From the NCBI GenBank assembly GCA_001914535.1, contig MNCR01000096.1, positions 27,433 to 80,777 on the forward strand: 53,345 nucleotides of DNA. Reading direction: 5' to 3'. This DNA comes from Candidatus Rokubacteria bacterium 13_2_20CM_69_15_1 (GTDB taxonomy: Bacteria > Methylomirabilota > Methylomirabilia > Rokubacteriales > CSP1-6). Of the stretch, positions 42,145-50,461 are shown in pieces. Numbering within the stretch: the stretch's first letter is position 1; every line of letters begins with the position of its first letter. The position numbers were made by a program, and so were the translations under genes. The notes below the pieces were generated by a model. That model saw nothing but the letters and a program-made list of their open reading frames with translations. It did no database searches and had not been told where the DNA came from.

Positions 42145-42888
42145 TCACATCAAGAGGCCGCCGTTCATCGAGAGCTCGGCCCCGGTGATGTAGTCGCCGT
42201 CGGTCGAGACGATGTAGCACACGGCCCGCGCGACCTCCTCCGCCGTCCCGAACCGCTTCAGCGGGATCTGAGCCAGCAGCTTCTCCTTCACCTTGTCGGG
42301 GATCCCCCGGACCATCTCGGTTTCGATGAACCCCGGCGCGATCGCGTTCACCGTGACGCCCTTGCTGGCGAGCTCCTTGGCGAGCGACTTCGTGAACGCG
42401 GCCACGCCCGCCTTCGACGCGGCGTAGTTGGCCTGGCCGAAGTTCCCGATCTGACCGATGACGGACGTCATGTTGACGACGCGGCCGTAGCCCTGGGCGA
42501 GCATCTGGTCGACGAACACCTTGGTGCAGTTGAAGACGCCGTCGAGGTTGATCGCGAGCACCTTCCGCCACGAGGCGTGGTCCATCTTCACGAAGGTCTT
42601 GTCGGAGCTGATCCCGGCGTTGTTGACGAGGATATCGAGGTGCCCGAACTCTTTCAGGATCTCCTGCGCCATCCGGAACGTGTCGGGGAAATCGGCGACG
42701 TCGGCTTGCGCGAGCACCGCGCGGCGGCCCAACGTTCGGATCTGTTCGGCGACGTCTTTGGCCGCCGTCTCGCTCGAGACGTAGTTGACGGCGACGTCGG
42801 CACCCTCCTCGGCGAGCGCCAAGGCGACGGCCCGACCGATCCCGCGGGAGGCGCCGGTGACGAGTGCGGTGCGGCCCTTGAGCTTCAT
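42145..42888 (-). CDS. Acetoacetyl-CoA / 3-oxoacyl reductase (PhaB/FabG-like SDR)
   Basis: The 247-residue SDR has TGASRGIGRAVALALAEEGADVAVNY, VNNAGISSDKTFVKMDHASWRKVLAINLDGVFNCTKVFVDQM, VIGQIGNFGQANYAASKAG and IAPGFIETEMV. The DKTFVKMxxxxWxxVxxxNLxxxFNxTK and GQxGxFGQxNYxAxKAG segments are characteristic of PhaB. NADPH-dependent reduction of acetoacetyl-CoA to (R)-3-hydroxybutyryl-CoA would supply the adjacent synthase; FabG is the alternative. GGAGGAC precedes the ATG, and TAGACT is a -10 candidate about 30 nt upstream. Confidence 0.87.
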   Translation of the reverse strand: MKLKGRTALVTGASRGIGRAVALALAEEGADVAVNYVSSETAAKDVAEQIRTLGRRAVLAQADVADFPDTFRMAQEILKEFGHLDILVNNAGISSDKTFVKMDHASWRKVLAINLDGVFNCTKVFVDQMLAQGYGRVVNMTSVIGQIGNFGQANYAASKAGVAAFTKSLAKELASKGVTVNAIAPGFIETEMVRGIPDKVKEKLLAQIPLKRFGTAEEVARAVCYIVSTDGDYITGAELSMNGGLLM

Positions 42889-42939
42889 GATGTCCTCCCC
42901 CCGGCCGCGGGCAGTCTAGCACGGCGCCCGGCGTGGCCC

Positions 42940-42968
42940 TTGACGCGGAGTGTTATGCGATTCATGAT
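42940..42968 (+). promoter_or_regulatory. phaR promoter with candidate PhaR operator
   Basis: TTGACG (42940-42945), 17 nt, CATGAT (42963-42968). Overlapping the -35 is TGACGCGGAGTGTTA (42941-42955), which matches 11 of 15 positions of the palindrome in the phasin promoter (44098-44112). This suggests autoregulation by PhaR. Confidence 0.5.
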
Positions 42969-43000
42969 GGCCTCAGGGGGACACCCCGCAGAGGAGTGCC

Positions 43001-43516
43001 ATGGCGTACGTCATCAAACGGTACTCGAACCGGAAACTCTACGACACGCAGGAGAGTCGTTACGTCACCCTCGAGGAAATCGAGGAGATGATCCGCGCGG
43101 GCAAGGAGATCTCCGTCGTCGACGCGGCGTCGGGCGAGGACCTCACCGCCGTGACCCTGACCCAGATCGTTCTCGAGAACGAGCGCAACCACCGCGGTAA
43201 CCTGCCGATCGGCTTCCTCCACCAGCTCATCAAGCACGGCGAGGCCTGGCAGGACTTCCTGCAGCGCTCGATGAAATCGAGCCTCGAGGGGGTCGTCTCC
43301 AACCAGCGCGAGATGGAGCGTGTCTTCCAGGAGTGGATGAGTCGCGCGGGGTGGGGGAGCCTGATGCCCGCGTCGGGCCTCGGGGCCCGCGCCGAGCCCA
43401 AGCGCGACGGCGCGGACGCCGACGCCGACCGGCTCCGCGAAGAGGTAGCCGCGCTGCGCGAGCGCCTGAAATCGCTCGAGGAGCGGCTGGAGAAGCGCAA
43501 GGCCCAGCCGAAATAG
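43001..43516 (+). CDS. phaR: Polyhydroxyalkanoate synthesis repressor PhaR
   Basis: PhaR binds both PHA and DNA and represses phasin genes until polymer accumulates. The 171-residue protein has the PHA DNA-binding domain VIKRYSNRKLYDTQESRYVTLEEIEEMIRAGKEISVVDAASGEDLTAVTLTQIV (about 4-60), almost identical in pattern to known PhaRs, followed by a helical region and a coiled C-terminus (REEVAALRERLKSLEERLEKR). AGAGGAG is 6 nt before the ATG. Convergent with the phasin gene across a perfect hairpin. Confidence 0.93.
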   Translation: MAYVIKRYSNRKLYDTQESRYVTLEEIEEMIRAGKEISVVDAASGEDLTAVTLTQIVLENERNHRGNLPIGFLHQLIKHGEAWQDFLQRSMKSSLEGVVSNQREMERVFQEWMSRAGWGSLMPASGLGARAEPKRDGADADADRLREEVAALRERLKSLEERLEKRKAQPK

Positions 43517-43517
43517 A

Positions 43518-43542
43518 ACGGCCCGGTGTGGGACCGGGCCGT
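43518..43542. terminator. Bidirectional terminator hairpin, phaR/phasin
   Basis: ACGGCCCGGT (43518-43527), loop GTGGG, ACCGGGCCGT (43533-43542): a perfect 10-bp stem 2 nt after the phaR stop and 28 nt from the convergent phasin stop. There is no long T-run. Confidence 0.65.
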
Positions 43543-43570
43543 CGGGATCGCGGGTCCGCCGGGCACGCGC

Positions 43571-44020
43571 TCAGCTCTGCGCGAACACGTCCCTCATCTT
43601 CGCGACAACGGCGGTGTACGTTTCCTGAATGCCCTTGCCCGCCTGCTCCGCCGAGGTCTGCAGCCGCTCGGCCGAGCGGGTGACCGCCTGGGCCTGCGTC
43701 TCGAGGACCTTGAACGCCTTCTGGGCGTTTTCCACGCCCTCGGCCACGGCCTTCTGATAGAGCTGGACCGGGTCCTTCGCGCCGTCCTGCCACGCGGTCT
43801 GCCAGCGGAGTGCCGTCGCCTGCGAGTTGGGCAGGGCCTCGATCGCGCTCTGCTGCAGCTCGGCGTAGAGCCGCACGCCTTCCTTTGCGCTCGCCGCCCC
43901 GAACTCGACCATCTCGTGCAAGACGCGCTGATTCGCGTCGGCCCAGACGGTCATCGTCTCGACGGCCTTGCCGGCGATTTGATCGAGGAACTCCTGAGCC
44001 TTCTTGGGATCGTCCATCAT
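43571..44020 (-). CDS. Phasin family protein
   Basis: The 149-residue helical protein is a phasin, a PHA-granule coat protein: QEFLDQIAGKAVETMTVWADANQRVLHEMVEFGAASAKEGVRLYAELQQSAIEAL, then VQLYQKAVAEGVENAQKAFKVLETQAQAVTRSAERLQ. The start is the ATG at 44020 (MMDDPKKAQ) because AGGAGG lies 7 nt upstream. An upstream in-frame ATG at 44122 would run through the promoter. Its promoter carries a perfect palindrome, the probable PhaR operator. Confidence 0.9.
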   Translation of the reverse strand: MMDDPKKAQEFLDQIAGKAVETMTVWADANQRVLHEMVEFGAASAKEGVRLYAELQQSAIEALPNSQATALRWQTAWQDGAKDPVQLYQKAVAEGVENAQKAFKVLETQAQAVTRSAERLQTSAEQAGKGIQETYTAVVAKMRDVFAQS

Positions 44021-44093
44021 CGGTCGCTCCTCCTGTACCCTCTTTGTTCTCGTCCCACCGGGGTTCGCCAAGCGCGCCTCCCCTCTACCCGAG

Positions 44094-44122
44094 AGACTAA
44101 CGCGACGCGTTATACATGTCAA
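44094..44122 (-). promoter_or_regulatory. Phasin promoter with palindromic operator
   Basis: Minus strand TTGACA (44122-44117), 17-nt spacer, TAGTCT (44099-44094). TAACGCGACGCGTTA (44098-44112), a perfect 15-nt palindrome centred on A, fills the spacer and touches the -10. A repressor bound there would block polymerase. A related site lies at the phaR promoter. Confidence 0.6.
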
Positions 44123-44209
44123 GCTAATTCTCGCATCGCGTCAACGAGGAGCGCATCAGCGACAGCCCCAGCGGGACGCGCGTCGGTGTGAACCACTCGA
44201 CGAGACGAG

Positions 44210-44971
44210 CTAGAAGCGGAGCGACGCGCCCACGAACGGCCCGGAGAGATTCACCTTTGCGAAGTTGCCGCTATCTTCGGCGCGAAGGTCGAGGACCCGA
44301 TAGCCGGCCGAGAGGCTGAAGAGCGGCACGGGGAGGAAGCGCAGGCCCGCTTCGGCATCGACGATGTGCCCGAGGTCACCGGCGGGCAGGCCGGAGGCCT
44401 CGGCGAACAGGTGCACCGTCCGGTGCAGCGTGAGATCGAGCGCGACTCCGATCGTGGGCAACACGAGAGGGAGGGTCGCCGATTCCTTGGACTCCGGCGT
44501 GACCCCGCGGTTCTTCAGGGTGGCGTCAATGAGGAAGCCCTTGGCCTCGAGAATCCCGCCGAACTTGAGGACTCGGGGGATACCGAGCGGCTCCCAGATC
44601 CAACCGATCCGGCCGTACTGGACCTCGACGTCCGTGGCCACGCGCGAGTTCGCCGCAAAGCTCGTCCCGTCGAACGCGATGGTCCGGCCGACGGTCTTCT
44701 CGCCTTCGAAGTGCAGCGGGGTGTAGGCGAGGCGAATTCGGCTGTTGGGTCCGGTCAGGAATGTCAGACGGCCTTCCGGGGCGTCCGCTCCCTTGAGCCC
44801 GAGGTCGTCTTTCACGTCGATGTCGGTGCCGGGCAGGGAGCCGCCCTTGGCCTTCATGGTGGCGCGGAGATCGGTGAACCAGTAACGCCCCTCGAGCTCG
44901 ACGATCTGCCCCAAGGCCACTCCCTGGGTGAGGAGAACCGCGAGCGCCGCCAGCAGGACGGTCCGGAGCAT
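44210..44971 (-). CDS. Predicted outer-membrane beta-barrel protein
   Basis: The 253-residue protein has a signal peptide (MLRTVLLAALAVLLTQGVALG, cut near residue 21) and alternating amphipathic strands: QIVELEGRYWFTDLRATMKA, SRIRLAYTPLHFEG, VATDVEVQYGRIGWIWEP, LFSLSAGYRVLDLRA. It ends with the barrel-type terminal Phe (VGASLRF). The pattern indicates a small outer-membrane barrel; the organism would then be diderm. Function unknown. The gene is divergent from the acyl-CoA synthetase with 191 nt between. Confidence 0.72.
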   Translation of the reverse strand: MLRTVLLAALAVLLTQGVALGQIVELEGRYWFTDLRATMKAKGGSLPGTDIDVKDDLGLKGADAPEGRLTFLTGPNSRIRLAYTPLHFEGEKTVGRTIAFDGTSFAANSRVATDVEVQYGRIGWIWEPLGIPRVLKFGGILEAKGFLIDATLKNRGVTPESKESATLPLVLPTIGVALDLTLHRTVHLFAEASGLPAGDLGHIVDAEAGLRFLPVPLFSLSAGYRVLDLRAEDSGNFAKVNLSGPFVGASLRF

Positions 44972-45066
44972 CGAGCACCTCCTTGTCGCGAGAGTCGCTG
45001 CCTTCGAGTGTAGCCGGCGACCCCGGGAGCACGAAAATGGATATAGGGGCGATCCGCACGCCCCGC

Positions 45067-45072
45067 TATAAT
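45067..45072 (+). promoter_or_regulatory. Consensus -10 TATAAT upstream of the acyl-CoA synthetase
   Basis: A perfect TATAAT followed by a T-run, 90 nt before the ATG at 45163. No good -35 is seen 16-18 nt upstream. The gene also has a strong AAGGAGG ribosome binding site, so this transcript has a leader of about 84 nt. Confidence 0.45.
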
Positions 45073-45162
45073 TTTTGGCCAGTGCGATCCGATGCTCGGG
45101 GGCTGGCCGGCCTCCCGTTTCACGCGCTGACCCTTCGAGACCGCTGAGTCAAGGAGGAGCCC

Positions 45163-46959
45163 ATGGCTGCCGACACGTTGGCGCGGATGTTCTGGGACCG
45201 CGTGGAACAGAGCGCCGGCCGCCCGGCGCAGTCGTTCAAGGTCGGGGCAGAGTGGCGGACCATCACCTGGCGCGAAGTGGGTGACATCGTCCGCGAGCTG
45301 GCCCTGGGCCTGATCGCCCTGGGGCGACAAAAGGGCGACCGCGTCGCGCTCCTCTCGGCGAGCCGCGCGGAGTGGGTGCAAGCCGACTTCGCGATCTTCA
45401 GCGCCGGCTGCGTGACGGTGCCGGTCTATCCAACCTATCCGCCGGACCTCATCGCCTACGTGGTCAACGACTCGGAGGCGAAGACCCTGATCGTGGAGGA
45501 TCCGGCCCAGCTCGCCAAGGCGCTGCAGGTCCGCGACACGATGCCGGGCCTCGAGCAGATCGTGGTGATCGCGGGCTACGACGCCCCGCAGCCGCCGAAG
45601 ATGGTGGTGACGTGGCAGACCCTCCGAAGGCTCGGGCGCGAGCACGAGGCGGCCCACAAGTCGACGCTCGCCGACCGGGTCACGACGACGCGGCCCGAGG
45701 ACCTCGCGACGATCGTCTACACCTCGGGGACGACGGGGCCCCCGAAGGGCGTGCTCCAGACCCACGGCAACCACATCGCGGCCCTCAACGCCTCCATGCA
45801 GGCCAACCCGACGCAGGAGGGGTGGGTGCACCTCCTCTTCTTGCCGCTCGCCCATTCCTTCGCGCGCCTGGAATCGTTCCTGGGCGTCGCGCACGGCCTG
45901 ACGACCGCGTTTGCCGAGAACCTCGACAAGGTGGGCGAGAACCTGAGGGACGCGCGGCCGCACTTCATCTGCTCGGTCCCGCGCGTCTTCGAGAAGGTCT
46001 ACGCCAAGATCCTGGCCGGCGTCCAGGCGGGTTCGCCCGTGAAGCAGAAGATCTTCCGCTGGGCGGTGAGCGTCGGCCGCGACGTGAGCCGCCACCAGCA
46101 GCGCGGCCAGCCTGTCCCGGCGGGGCTCGAGTTGAAGCGCAAGCTCGCCCACAAGCTTGTCTTCAGCAAGCTCCACGCGGCGCTCGGCGGGAGGCTCCAG
46201 TGGGCGGTCTCGGGCGGCGCGCCCCTGTCGCGTGACATCGCGGAGTTCTTCCACGCCGCCGGAATCCTGCTCCTGGAGGGCTACGGCCTCACCGAGACGT
46301 GCCCGGCGCTGACCTTCAACCGCCCGAGCCGCTTCAAGTTCGGCTCCGTCGGCCAGGCGCTGCCGGGGGTCGAGCTCAAGATCGCGCCAGACGGCGAGAT
46401 CCTCGCCCGCGGGCCCAACGTGGCGACGCGCGGCTACTTCAAGCAGCCCGACGCGACGCGGGAAGCCTTCGAGCCCGACGGCTGGTTCCACACGGGTGAC
46501 ATCGGGAGGCTCGACGCGGACGGGTTCCTCTTCATCACCGATCGGAAGAAAGACCTCATCGTCACGGCCGGCGGCATGAACGTCGCGCCGCAGAACATCG
46601 AGAACATGCTGAAGGCCGACCCCTTCATCAGCCAGGTGATGGTCCACGGCGACCGGCGCCCGTACCCGGTGGCGCTCATCACCGTCAACCCCGAGGAGCT
46701 CACGAAGTTCGCGCGCGACCAGGGGCTCCTCGTCAACGACCCCGCGGTGCTCGTCAAGCACCCCAAGGTCGTCGAGCGCGTCGGGCGCACCGTGGAGGAG
46801 AAGAACACGCAGCTCCAGTCGTACGCGCGGATCAAGAAGTTCGCGGTGCTCGCGGGAGACTTCACGCTCGACGGCGGCGAGCTGACGCCGACCCTGAAGG
46901 TGAAGCGCAGGGTGGTCGCACAGAAGTACGCGGCCGTCCTCGACGGCCTCTATCGGTGA
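45163..46959 (+). CDS. Long-chain acyl-CoA synthetase (AMP-forming)
   Basis: The 598-residue adenylate-forming enzyme activates fatty acids with ATP and CoA. Motifs: the P-loop TIVYTSGTTGPPKG (about 183-196), EGYGLTETCP, GWFHTGDIGRLDADGFLFITDRKKDLIVTAGGMNVAPQNIE, and the C-terminal lysine region LTPTLKVKRRVV. The length and DRKKDLIVTAGGMNVAPQ are typical of FadD15-type long-chain ligases. AAGGAGG precedes the ATG. Its stop overlaps the GTG of an SDR by 4 nt, so the pair is an operon feeding beta-oxidation/PHA. Confidence 0.93.
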   Translation: MAADTLARMFWDRVEQSAGRPAQSFKVGAEWRTITWREVGDIVRELALGLIALGRQKGDRVALLSASRAEWVQADFAIFSAGCVTVPVYPTYPPDLIAYVVNDSEAKTLIVEDPAQLAKALQVRDTMPGLEQIVVIAGYDAPQPPKMVVTWQTLRRLGREHEAAHKSTLADRVTTTRPEDLATIVYTSGTTGPPKGVLQTHGNHIAALNASMQANPTQEGWVHLLFLPLAHSFARLESFLGVAHGLTTAFAENLDKVGENLRDARPHFICSVPRVFEKVYAKILAGVQAGSPVKQKIFRWAVSVGRDVSRHQQRGQPVPAGLELKRKLAHKLVFSKLHAALGGRLQWAVSGGAPLSRDIAEFFHAAGILLLEGYGLTETCPALTFNRPSRFKFGSVGQALPGVELKIAPDGEILARGPNVATRGYFKQPDATREAFEPDGWFHTGDIGRLDADGFLFITDRKKDLIVTAGGMNVAPQNIENMLKADPFISQVMVHGDRRPYPVALITVNPEELTKFARDQGLLVNDPAVLVKHPKVVERVGRTVEEKNTQLQSYARIKKFAVLAGDFTLDGGELTPTLKVKRRVVAQKYAAVLDGLYR

Positions 46960-47705
46960 CGCTCGCGGGCAAGGTCGCCGTCGTCACGGGCGCCTCCCGC
47001 GGGCTCGGCCGCGCGATCGCGGCGGCGCTCGCCGGGGCGGGCGCCGACGTCGCGCTGGCGGCGCGCTCGAAGGCAGATCTCGAGGAGACCGCGCGTCAGG
47101 TCCAGGCGGCGGGCCGGCGCGCCCTCGTCGTGCGCACGGACGTCGCGAGCTACGCCGAGGTCGAGACGCTCATGGGGCGCACGATCCACGAGCTCGGCCG
47201 CCTCGACATCGTGGTGAACAACTCGGGCGTCGCCAAGGTGGCGCCGCTCGTCGAGATGACCGCGGACGACTGGCGGTTCATGGTGGACGTGAACCTCACC
47301 GGCGTGTTCAACGGCTGCCGCGCCGCCGCGCCCCACCTCATGGCCCAGCGGTCGGGCAAGATCGTCAACGTCGCCTCGGTCCTGGGGCAGGTGGGGCTTC
47401 CCGGCTACACGGTCTACGCGGCCACCAAGGGCGGCGTGATCGCGCTCACGCGCGCGCTCGGCGTCGAGTGGGCCCGGCACGGGATTCAGGTGAACGCGAT
47501 CGCCCCGGGCTGGTTCGCCACGCCCATGACGGAGACGGCGTTCGCAGACCCGAGGATCAACGAGCGGCTCACGCGCGACATCCCGATGCGCCGGATCGGT
47601 CGGCCGGAGGAGATCGGCCCGCTCGCGGTCTTCCTGGCTTCCGCCGCCTCCGACTTCATGACGGGCCAGACCATCTTCCTGGACGGCGGCCACTCGGCAG
47701 GCTAG
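46956..47705 (+). CDS. SDR oxidoreductase (FabG-like)
   Basis: This 249-residue classical SDR has TGASRGLGRAIAAAL, ARSKADLEETARQVQ (Arg/Ser after beta-2, suggesting NADP), VNNSGVAKVAPLVEM, the Ser in VASVLGQVGL, YTVYAATKGG, IAPGWFATPMTE and MTGQTIFLDGG. It is translationally coupled to the acyl-CoA synthetase by GTGA. A 3-oxoacyl-CoA/ACP reductase role is likely, but the substrate is not proven by sequence. Confidence 0.9.
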   Translation: MTLAGKVAVVTGASRGLGRAIAAALAGAGADVALAARSKADLEETARQVQAAGRRALVVRTDVASYAEVETLMGRTIHELGRLDIVVNNSGVAKVAPLVEMTADDWRFMVDVNLTGVFNGCRAAAPHLMAQRSGKIVNVASVLGQVGLPGYTVYAATKGGVIALTRALGVEWARHGIQVNAIAPGWFATPMTETAFADPRINERLTRDIPMRRIGRPEEIGPLAVFLASAASDFMTGQTIFLDGGHSAG

Positions 47706-47744
47706 GTGACTCGGAAGCCGGCGCTCGAACCTCGGCTGCTCCGC

Positions 47745-48521
47745 CTAGGAGCCGAAGCGACGATCGCGCTGCTGGAACGCCCGCACGGCGCGCAGGAAGT
47801 CGATCTTCCTGAGCGCCGGCCAGTGGATGTCGCAGAAGTAGAACTCGCTGTACGCGCTCTGCCAGAGCATGAACCCGGAGAGCCGCACCTCGCCGCTGGT
47901 TCGGATGATGAGGTCCGGATCGGGAAGGTCTGGCGCGTAGAGATACTGGGCGAACGTCTCCGCGGAGATGCCCTCGATGATCGTCTCGAGGTCCTCGCCC
48001 TGCTTGGCCTTCTCACGGAGCATCGCCTGCATCGCGTCGATGATCTCCTGGCGCCCGCTGTAGGCGACGGCGATCATCAGGACCATCCCGCGATTGGTGG
48101 CCGTCGCCGCCTCGGCCTCACGGATCGCGGCGACGACCGAGTCCGGGAGGAGATCGAGCTTGCCGACGGCGCGGACCCGCACGCCGAGGCGGCGGAACCT
48201 CGGGTGACGGGCGAGCTGGACGAGCTTCGCCTCCACCGTCGCCAGGATGGAGAAGACTTCGCTCGGATCACGGCGGAAGTTCTCCGTCGAGAAGACCCAG
48301 AGGCTCACCGCGGGGATCGACAGCTCGGCGCACCAGAGGAGCACGTCGTCGAGCTTCCGCGCGCCGAGCGCGTACGCCTCGCGCGGGTCGACGAAGCCGC
48401 GCTCGAGCGCGTAGCGGCGGTTGCCGTCGAGGATGATACCGAGGTGCCGGGGGACCGGTCGCCCCCGGATCTGCCGCAGGAGGCGCCGCTCGTAGACGTA
48501 GTAGAGGAACGACGTCATCAA
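47745..48521 (-). CDS. cis-Prenyltransferase (isoprenyl / undecaprenyl diphosphate synthase family)
   Basis: The 258-residue enzyme condenses isopentenyl diphosphate units in Z configuration. Seen: LGIILDGNRRYALERG with catalytic D32, LSLWVFSTENFRR-type SLWVFSTENFRR, and RTSGEVRLSGFMLWQSAYSEFYFCDIHWP. The first motif reads DGNRRYA rather than the DGNGRWA of UppS, and this variant is seen in actinobacterial-type short-chain enzymes, so product length is uncertain. The N-terminal extension SFLYYVYERRLLRQI also fits that group. Confidence 0.9.
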   Translation of the reverse strand: MMTSFLYYVYERRLLRQIRGRPVPRHLGIILDGNRRYALERGFVDPREAYALGARKLDDVLLWCAELSIPAVSLWVFSTENFRRDPSEVFSILATVEAKLVQLARHPRFRRLGVRVRAVGKLDLLPDSVVAAIREAEAATATNRGMVLMIAVAYSGRQEIIDAMQAMLREKAKQGEDLETIIEGISAETFAQYLYAPDLPDPDLIIRTSGEVRLSGFMLWQSAYSEFYFCDIHWPALRKIDFLRAVRAFQQRDRRFGS

Positions 48522-48534
48522 TGGTCCCGAGAGC

Positions 48535-48564
48535 AGGCTACCGTCGAACGCCCGAGCTCGTCAA
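48535..48564 (-). promoter_or_regulatory. Promoter of the cis-prenyltransferase gene
   Basis: Minus strand TTGACG (48564-48559), 18-nt spacer, TAGCCT (48540-48535). The expected transcription start lies about 6 nt before the ATG at 48521, so the leader is very short, without a clear ribosome binding site. Confidence 0.45.
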
Positions 48565-48627
48565 GATTGCCCCGACGAGTCCGCGAGATCCGCGGGCGCC
48601 TGTCTAGGAAAAAGCCGGGGAGTGGGG

Positions 48628-48633
48628 TACATT
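48628..48633 (+). promoter_or_regulatory. -10 box TACATT with leaderless spacing to the dehydrogenase
   Basis: TACATT followed by exactly 6 nt (TCCCGC) and the GTG start at 48640. The only purine-rich stretch, GGGGAG, is too far upstream to act as a ribosome binding site. Confidence 0.5.
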
Positions 48634-48639
48634 TCCCGC

Positions 48640-49644
48640 GTGAAAGCCGCCGTTCTTCACGGTCCGCGCGACTTGCGGGTCGAGTCGTCGAGGGCTCCTG
48701 AGGTCCAGACCGACGAGGTCCTGGTGCGCGTCGCCGTGGCCGGTCTCTGCGGCACCGACTACCGCATCTGGTCGGGCGACCGGCCCGTGGCCTACCCCCG
48801 GGTGATGGGGCACGAGTTCGTCGGTCGCGTCGAGGCGGTCGGTTCCGGCGTGACGCGCGTGGCGCCCGGCGATCGCGTCGCGGTCGAGCCGAACTACGCG
48901 TGCGGGACGTGTCCGCTCTGCTGGGAGGGCAACCGCAACCTCTGTCTGGCGCGCACGGCGGTCGGAATCGACGTGGACGGCTGCTTCGCCGAGCTCGTGC
49001 GCGTCCCGTCGCGCTGCTGCTGGCAGGCGCCGGCCACGGCCGCCGACGAGGACCTGGCGCTCACCGAGCCCCTCGCGGTCGTCGTCCGCGCCGTCGGCCG
49101 TGGTGGCGTGCGGTCCGGTGAAACCGTCGCGGTCGTCGGGGCGGGAACGCTCGGGCTCCTGGCCCTCCAGGTGGCGCGCGGCCGCGGGGCCAGGGTCCTC
49201 GTCGTCGGCCGCAGCGCACGGCGCTTCGCGCTCGCGCGCGAGCTCGGCGCCGAGGCGACCCACGCCGTGGCCGACGCGCCCCTCGAGACCGTCGCCCGTA
49301 CCTTCTCGGGTCGCGAGGGCGTGGACTGCGTGATCGAGACGGCCGGCACGGCGGAAGCGGTGAATCACGGACTGGCGCTCGTGCGGCCGGGCGGGCGGGT
49401 CGTCTTGACAGGGCTGCCCCACGAGCCGACGCCGGTCGAGTTCTTCGCCGTCGTCCGCCGCGAGGTCACCATCGTCGGCTCGATGATCTATCAGGACGAG
49501 TTCGCCGAGGCGATGGGCCTCGTCGCCGACGGGACTGTCAAGACGCGTCCCCTCGTGACCCACCGCTTCGCGCTCGACAAGATCGGCGACGCCTTCACGG
49601 CTCACGCAGAGCCCGGCTCCATCAAGGTCGCCCTGGTGATCTGA
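48640..49644 (+). CDS. Zinc-dependent alcohol dehydrogenase family protein (MDR)
   Basis: The 334-residue medium-chain dehydrogenase has catalytic zinc ligands C37 (AGLCGTDYRIW) and H58-E59 (MGHEFVG), the structural zinc set C88, C91, C94, C102 (CGTCPLCWEGNRNLC), and the Rossmann loop VVGAGTLGLLALQ. It resembles sorbitol/threonine-type dehydrogenases; the substrate is unknown. GTG at 48640 gives the canonical MKAAVLHGPRDLRV N-terminus. Its stop overlaps the hydrolase ATG (TGATG), so the pair is co-translated. Confidence 0.92.
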   Translation: MKAAVLHGPRDLRVESSRAPEVQTDEVLVRVAVAGLCGTDYRIWSGDRPVAYPRVMGHEFVGRVEAVGSGVTRVAPGDRVAVEPNYACGTCPLCWEGNRNLCLARTAVGIDVDGCFAELVRVPSRCCWQAPATAADEDLALTEPLAVVVRAVGRGGVRSGETVAVVGAGTLGLLALQVARGRGARVLVVGRSARRFALARELGAEATHAVADAPLETVARTFSGREGVDCVIETAGTAEAVNHGLALVRPGGRVVLTGLPHEPTPVEFFAVVRREVTIVGSMIYQDEFAEAMGLVADGTVKTRPLVTHRFALDKIGDAFTAHAEPGSIKVALVI

Positions 49645-50456
49645 TGCCCTTCGCGGTCGTCAACCAGATCCGCATCCACTACGAGGTGAGCGGGCAGGGG
49701 GCGCCCGTGTTGATGATCAACGGCCTCTCGGCGCCGTCCGTGAACTGGGCCCTCCAGGCCAAGGCCCTCGCGCCCCACTTCCAGGTGATCACCTTCGACA
49801 ACCGCGGAGTCGGGGAGACCGATCTACCGTCCGAGCCCGTCTACGCCACGGCCCAGATGGCCGACGACGCCGCGGCGCTGCTCCAGCACCTAGCGATTCC
49901 GCGCGCCCACGTCGTCGGCGCCTCCATGGGGGGCACGATCGCGATGGAGCTGGCGCTTCGCCACCCGAGGCTCGTCCGCTCGCTGACCCTCGCGTGCACG
50001 TGGGCGGACGGGGACGCGCGGTTCGTCCATGCGATCGAGGCGTGGGTGGCGCTCGCCTACCGCGTCCCCGTCGAGGAGCGATTCCGCTACGTGCTCTATC
50101 CGTGGATCTTCTCCCCGGCGTTCCTCGCCAAGAAGGAGAACGTCGAGCAGGCCTTCCAGCGGACCCTCGCCTATCCGCACCAGACCAAGCCCGAGGCGAT
50201 CGAGCGGCAGGCGCGGGGCCTCCTCGCCTGGAACGGCACCCGCGTGAACCGGTTGGGCGGGATCCGCGTGCCGACGCTCGTGCTGGTCGGCAAGGACGAC
50301 ATCCTCACGCCGCCCGCGTTCTCCAAGTTCCTCGCGACGAAGATCCGTCGCGCGCGTCTCGTGGTGCTCCCGGGCGGCCACGGATTCTTCCTCGAGCAGG
50401 CCGACCTCTTCAACCGCACGGTCTTGCGCTTTCTGAGATCCGTGCGCTCGAAGTAG
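49644..50456 (+). CDS. Alpha/beta-fold hydrolase
   Basis: The 270-residue hydrolase has INGLSAPSVNW (oxyanion region), FDNRGVGETDLP, the nucleophile elbow GASMGGTIAM, the acid in VLVGKDDILTPP, and the His in PGGHGFFLEQ. This triad fits the 3-oxoadipate enol-lactonase / 2-hydroxymuconate hydrolase-like clade, though the substrate is not determined. It is fused translationally to the zinc dehydrogenase by a 1-nt overlap, indicating consecutive catabolic steps. Confidence 0.9.
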   Translation: MPFAVVNQIRIHYEVSGQGAPVLMINGLSAPSVNWALQAKALAPHFQVITFDNRGVGETDLPSEPVYATAQMADDAAALLQHLAIPRAHVVGASMGGTIAMELALRHPRLVRSLTLACTWADGDARFVHAIEAWVALAYRVPVEERFRYVLYPWIFSPAFLAKKENVEQAFQRTLAYPHQTKPEAIERQARGLLAWNGTRVNRLGGIRVPTLVLVGKDDILTPPAFSKFLATKIRRARLVVLPGGHGFFLEQADLFNRTVLRFLRSVRSK

Positions 50457-50461
50457 CCCGC

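Noticed and set aside
44854-46761. Antisense frame over the acyl-CoA synthetase
   Set aside because: Complementary-strand shadow of an intact AMP-binding enzyme.
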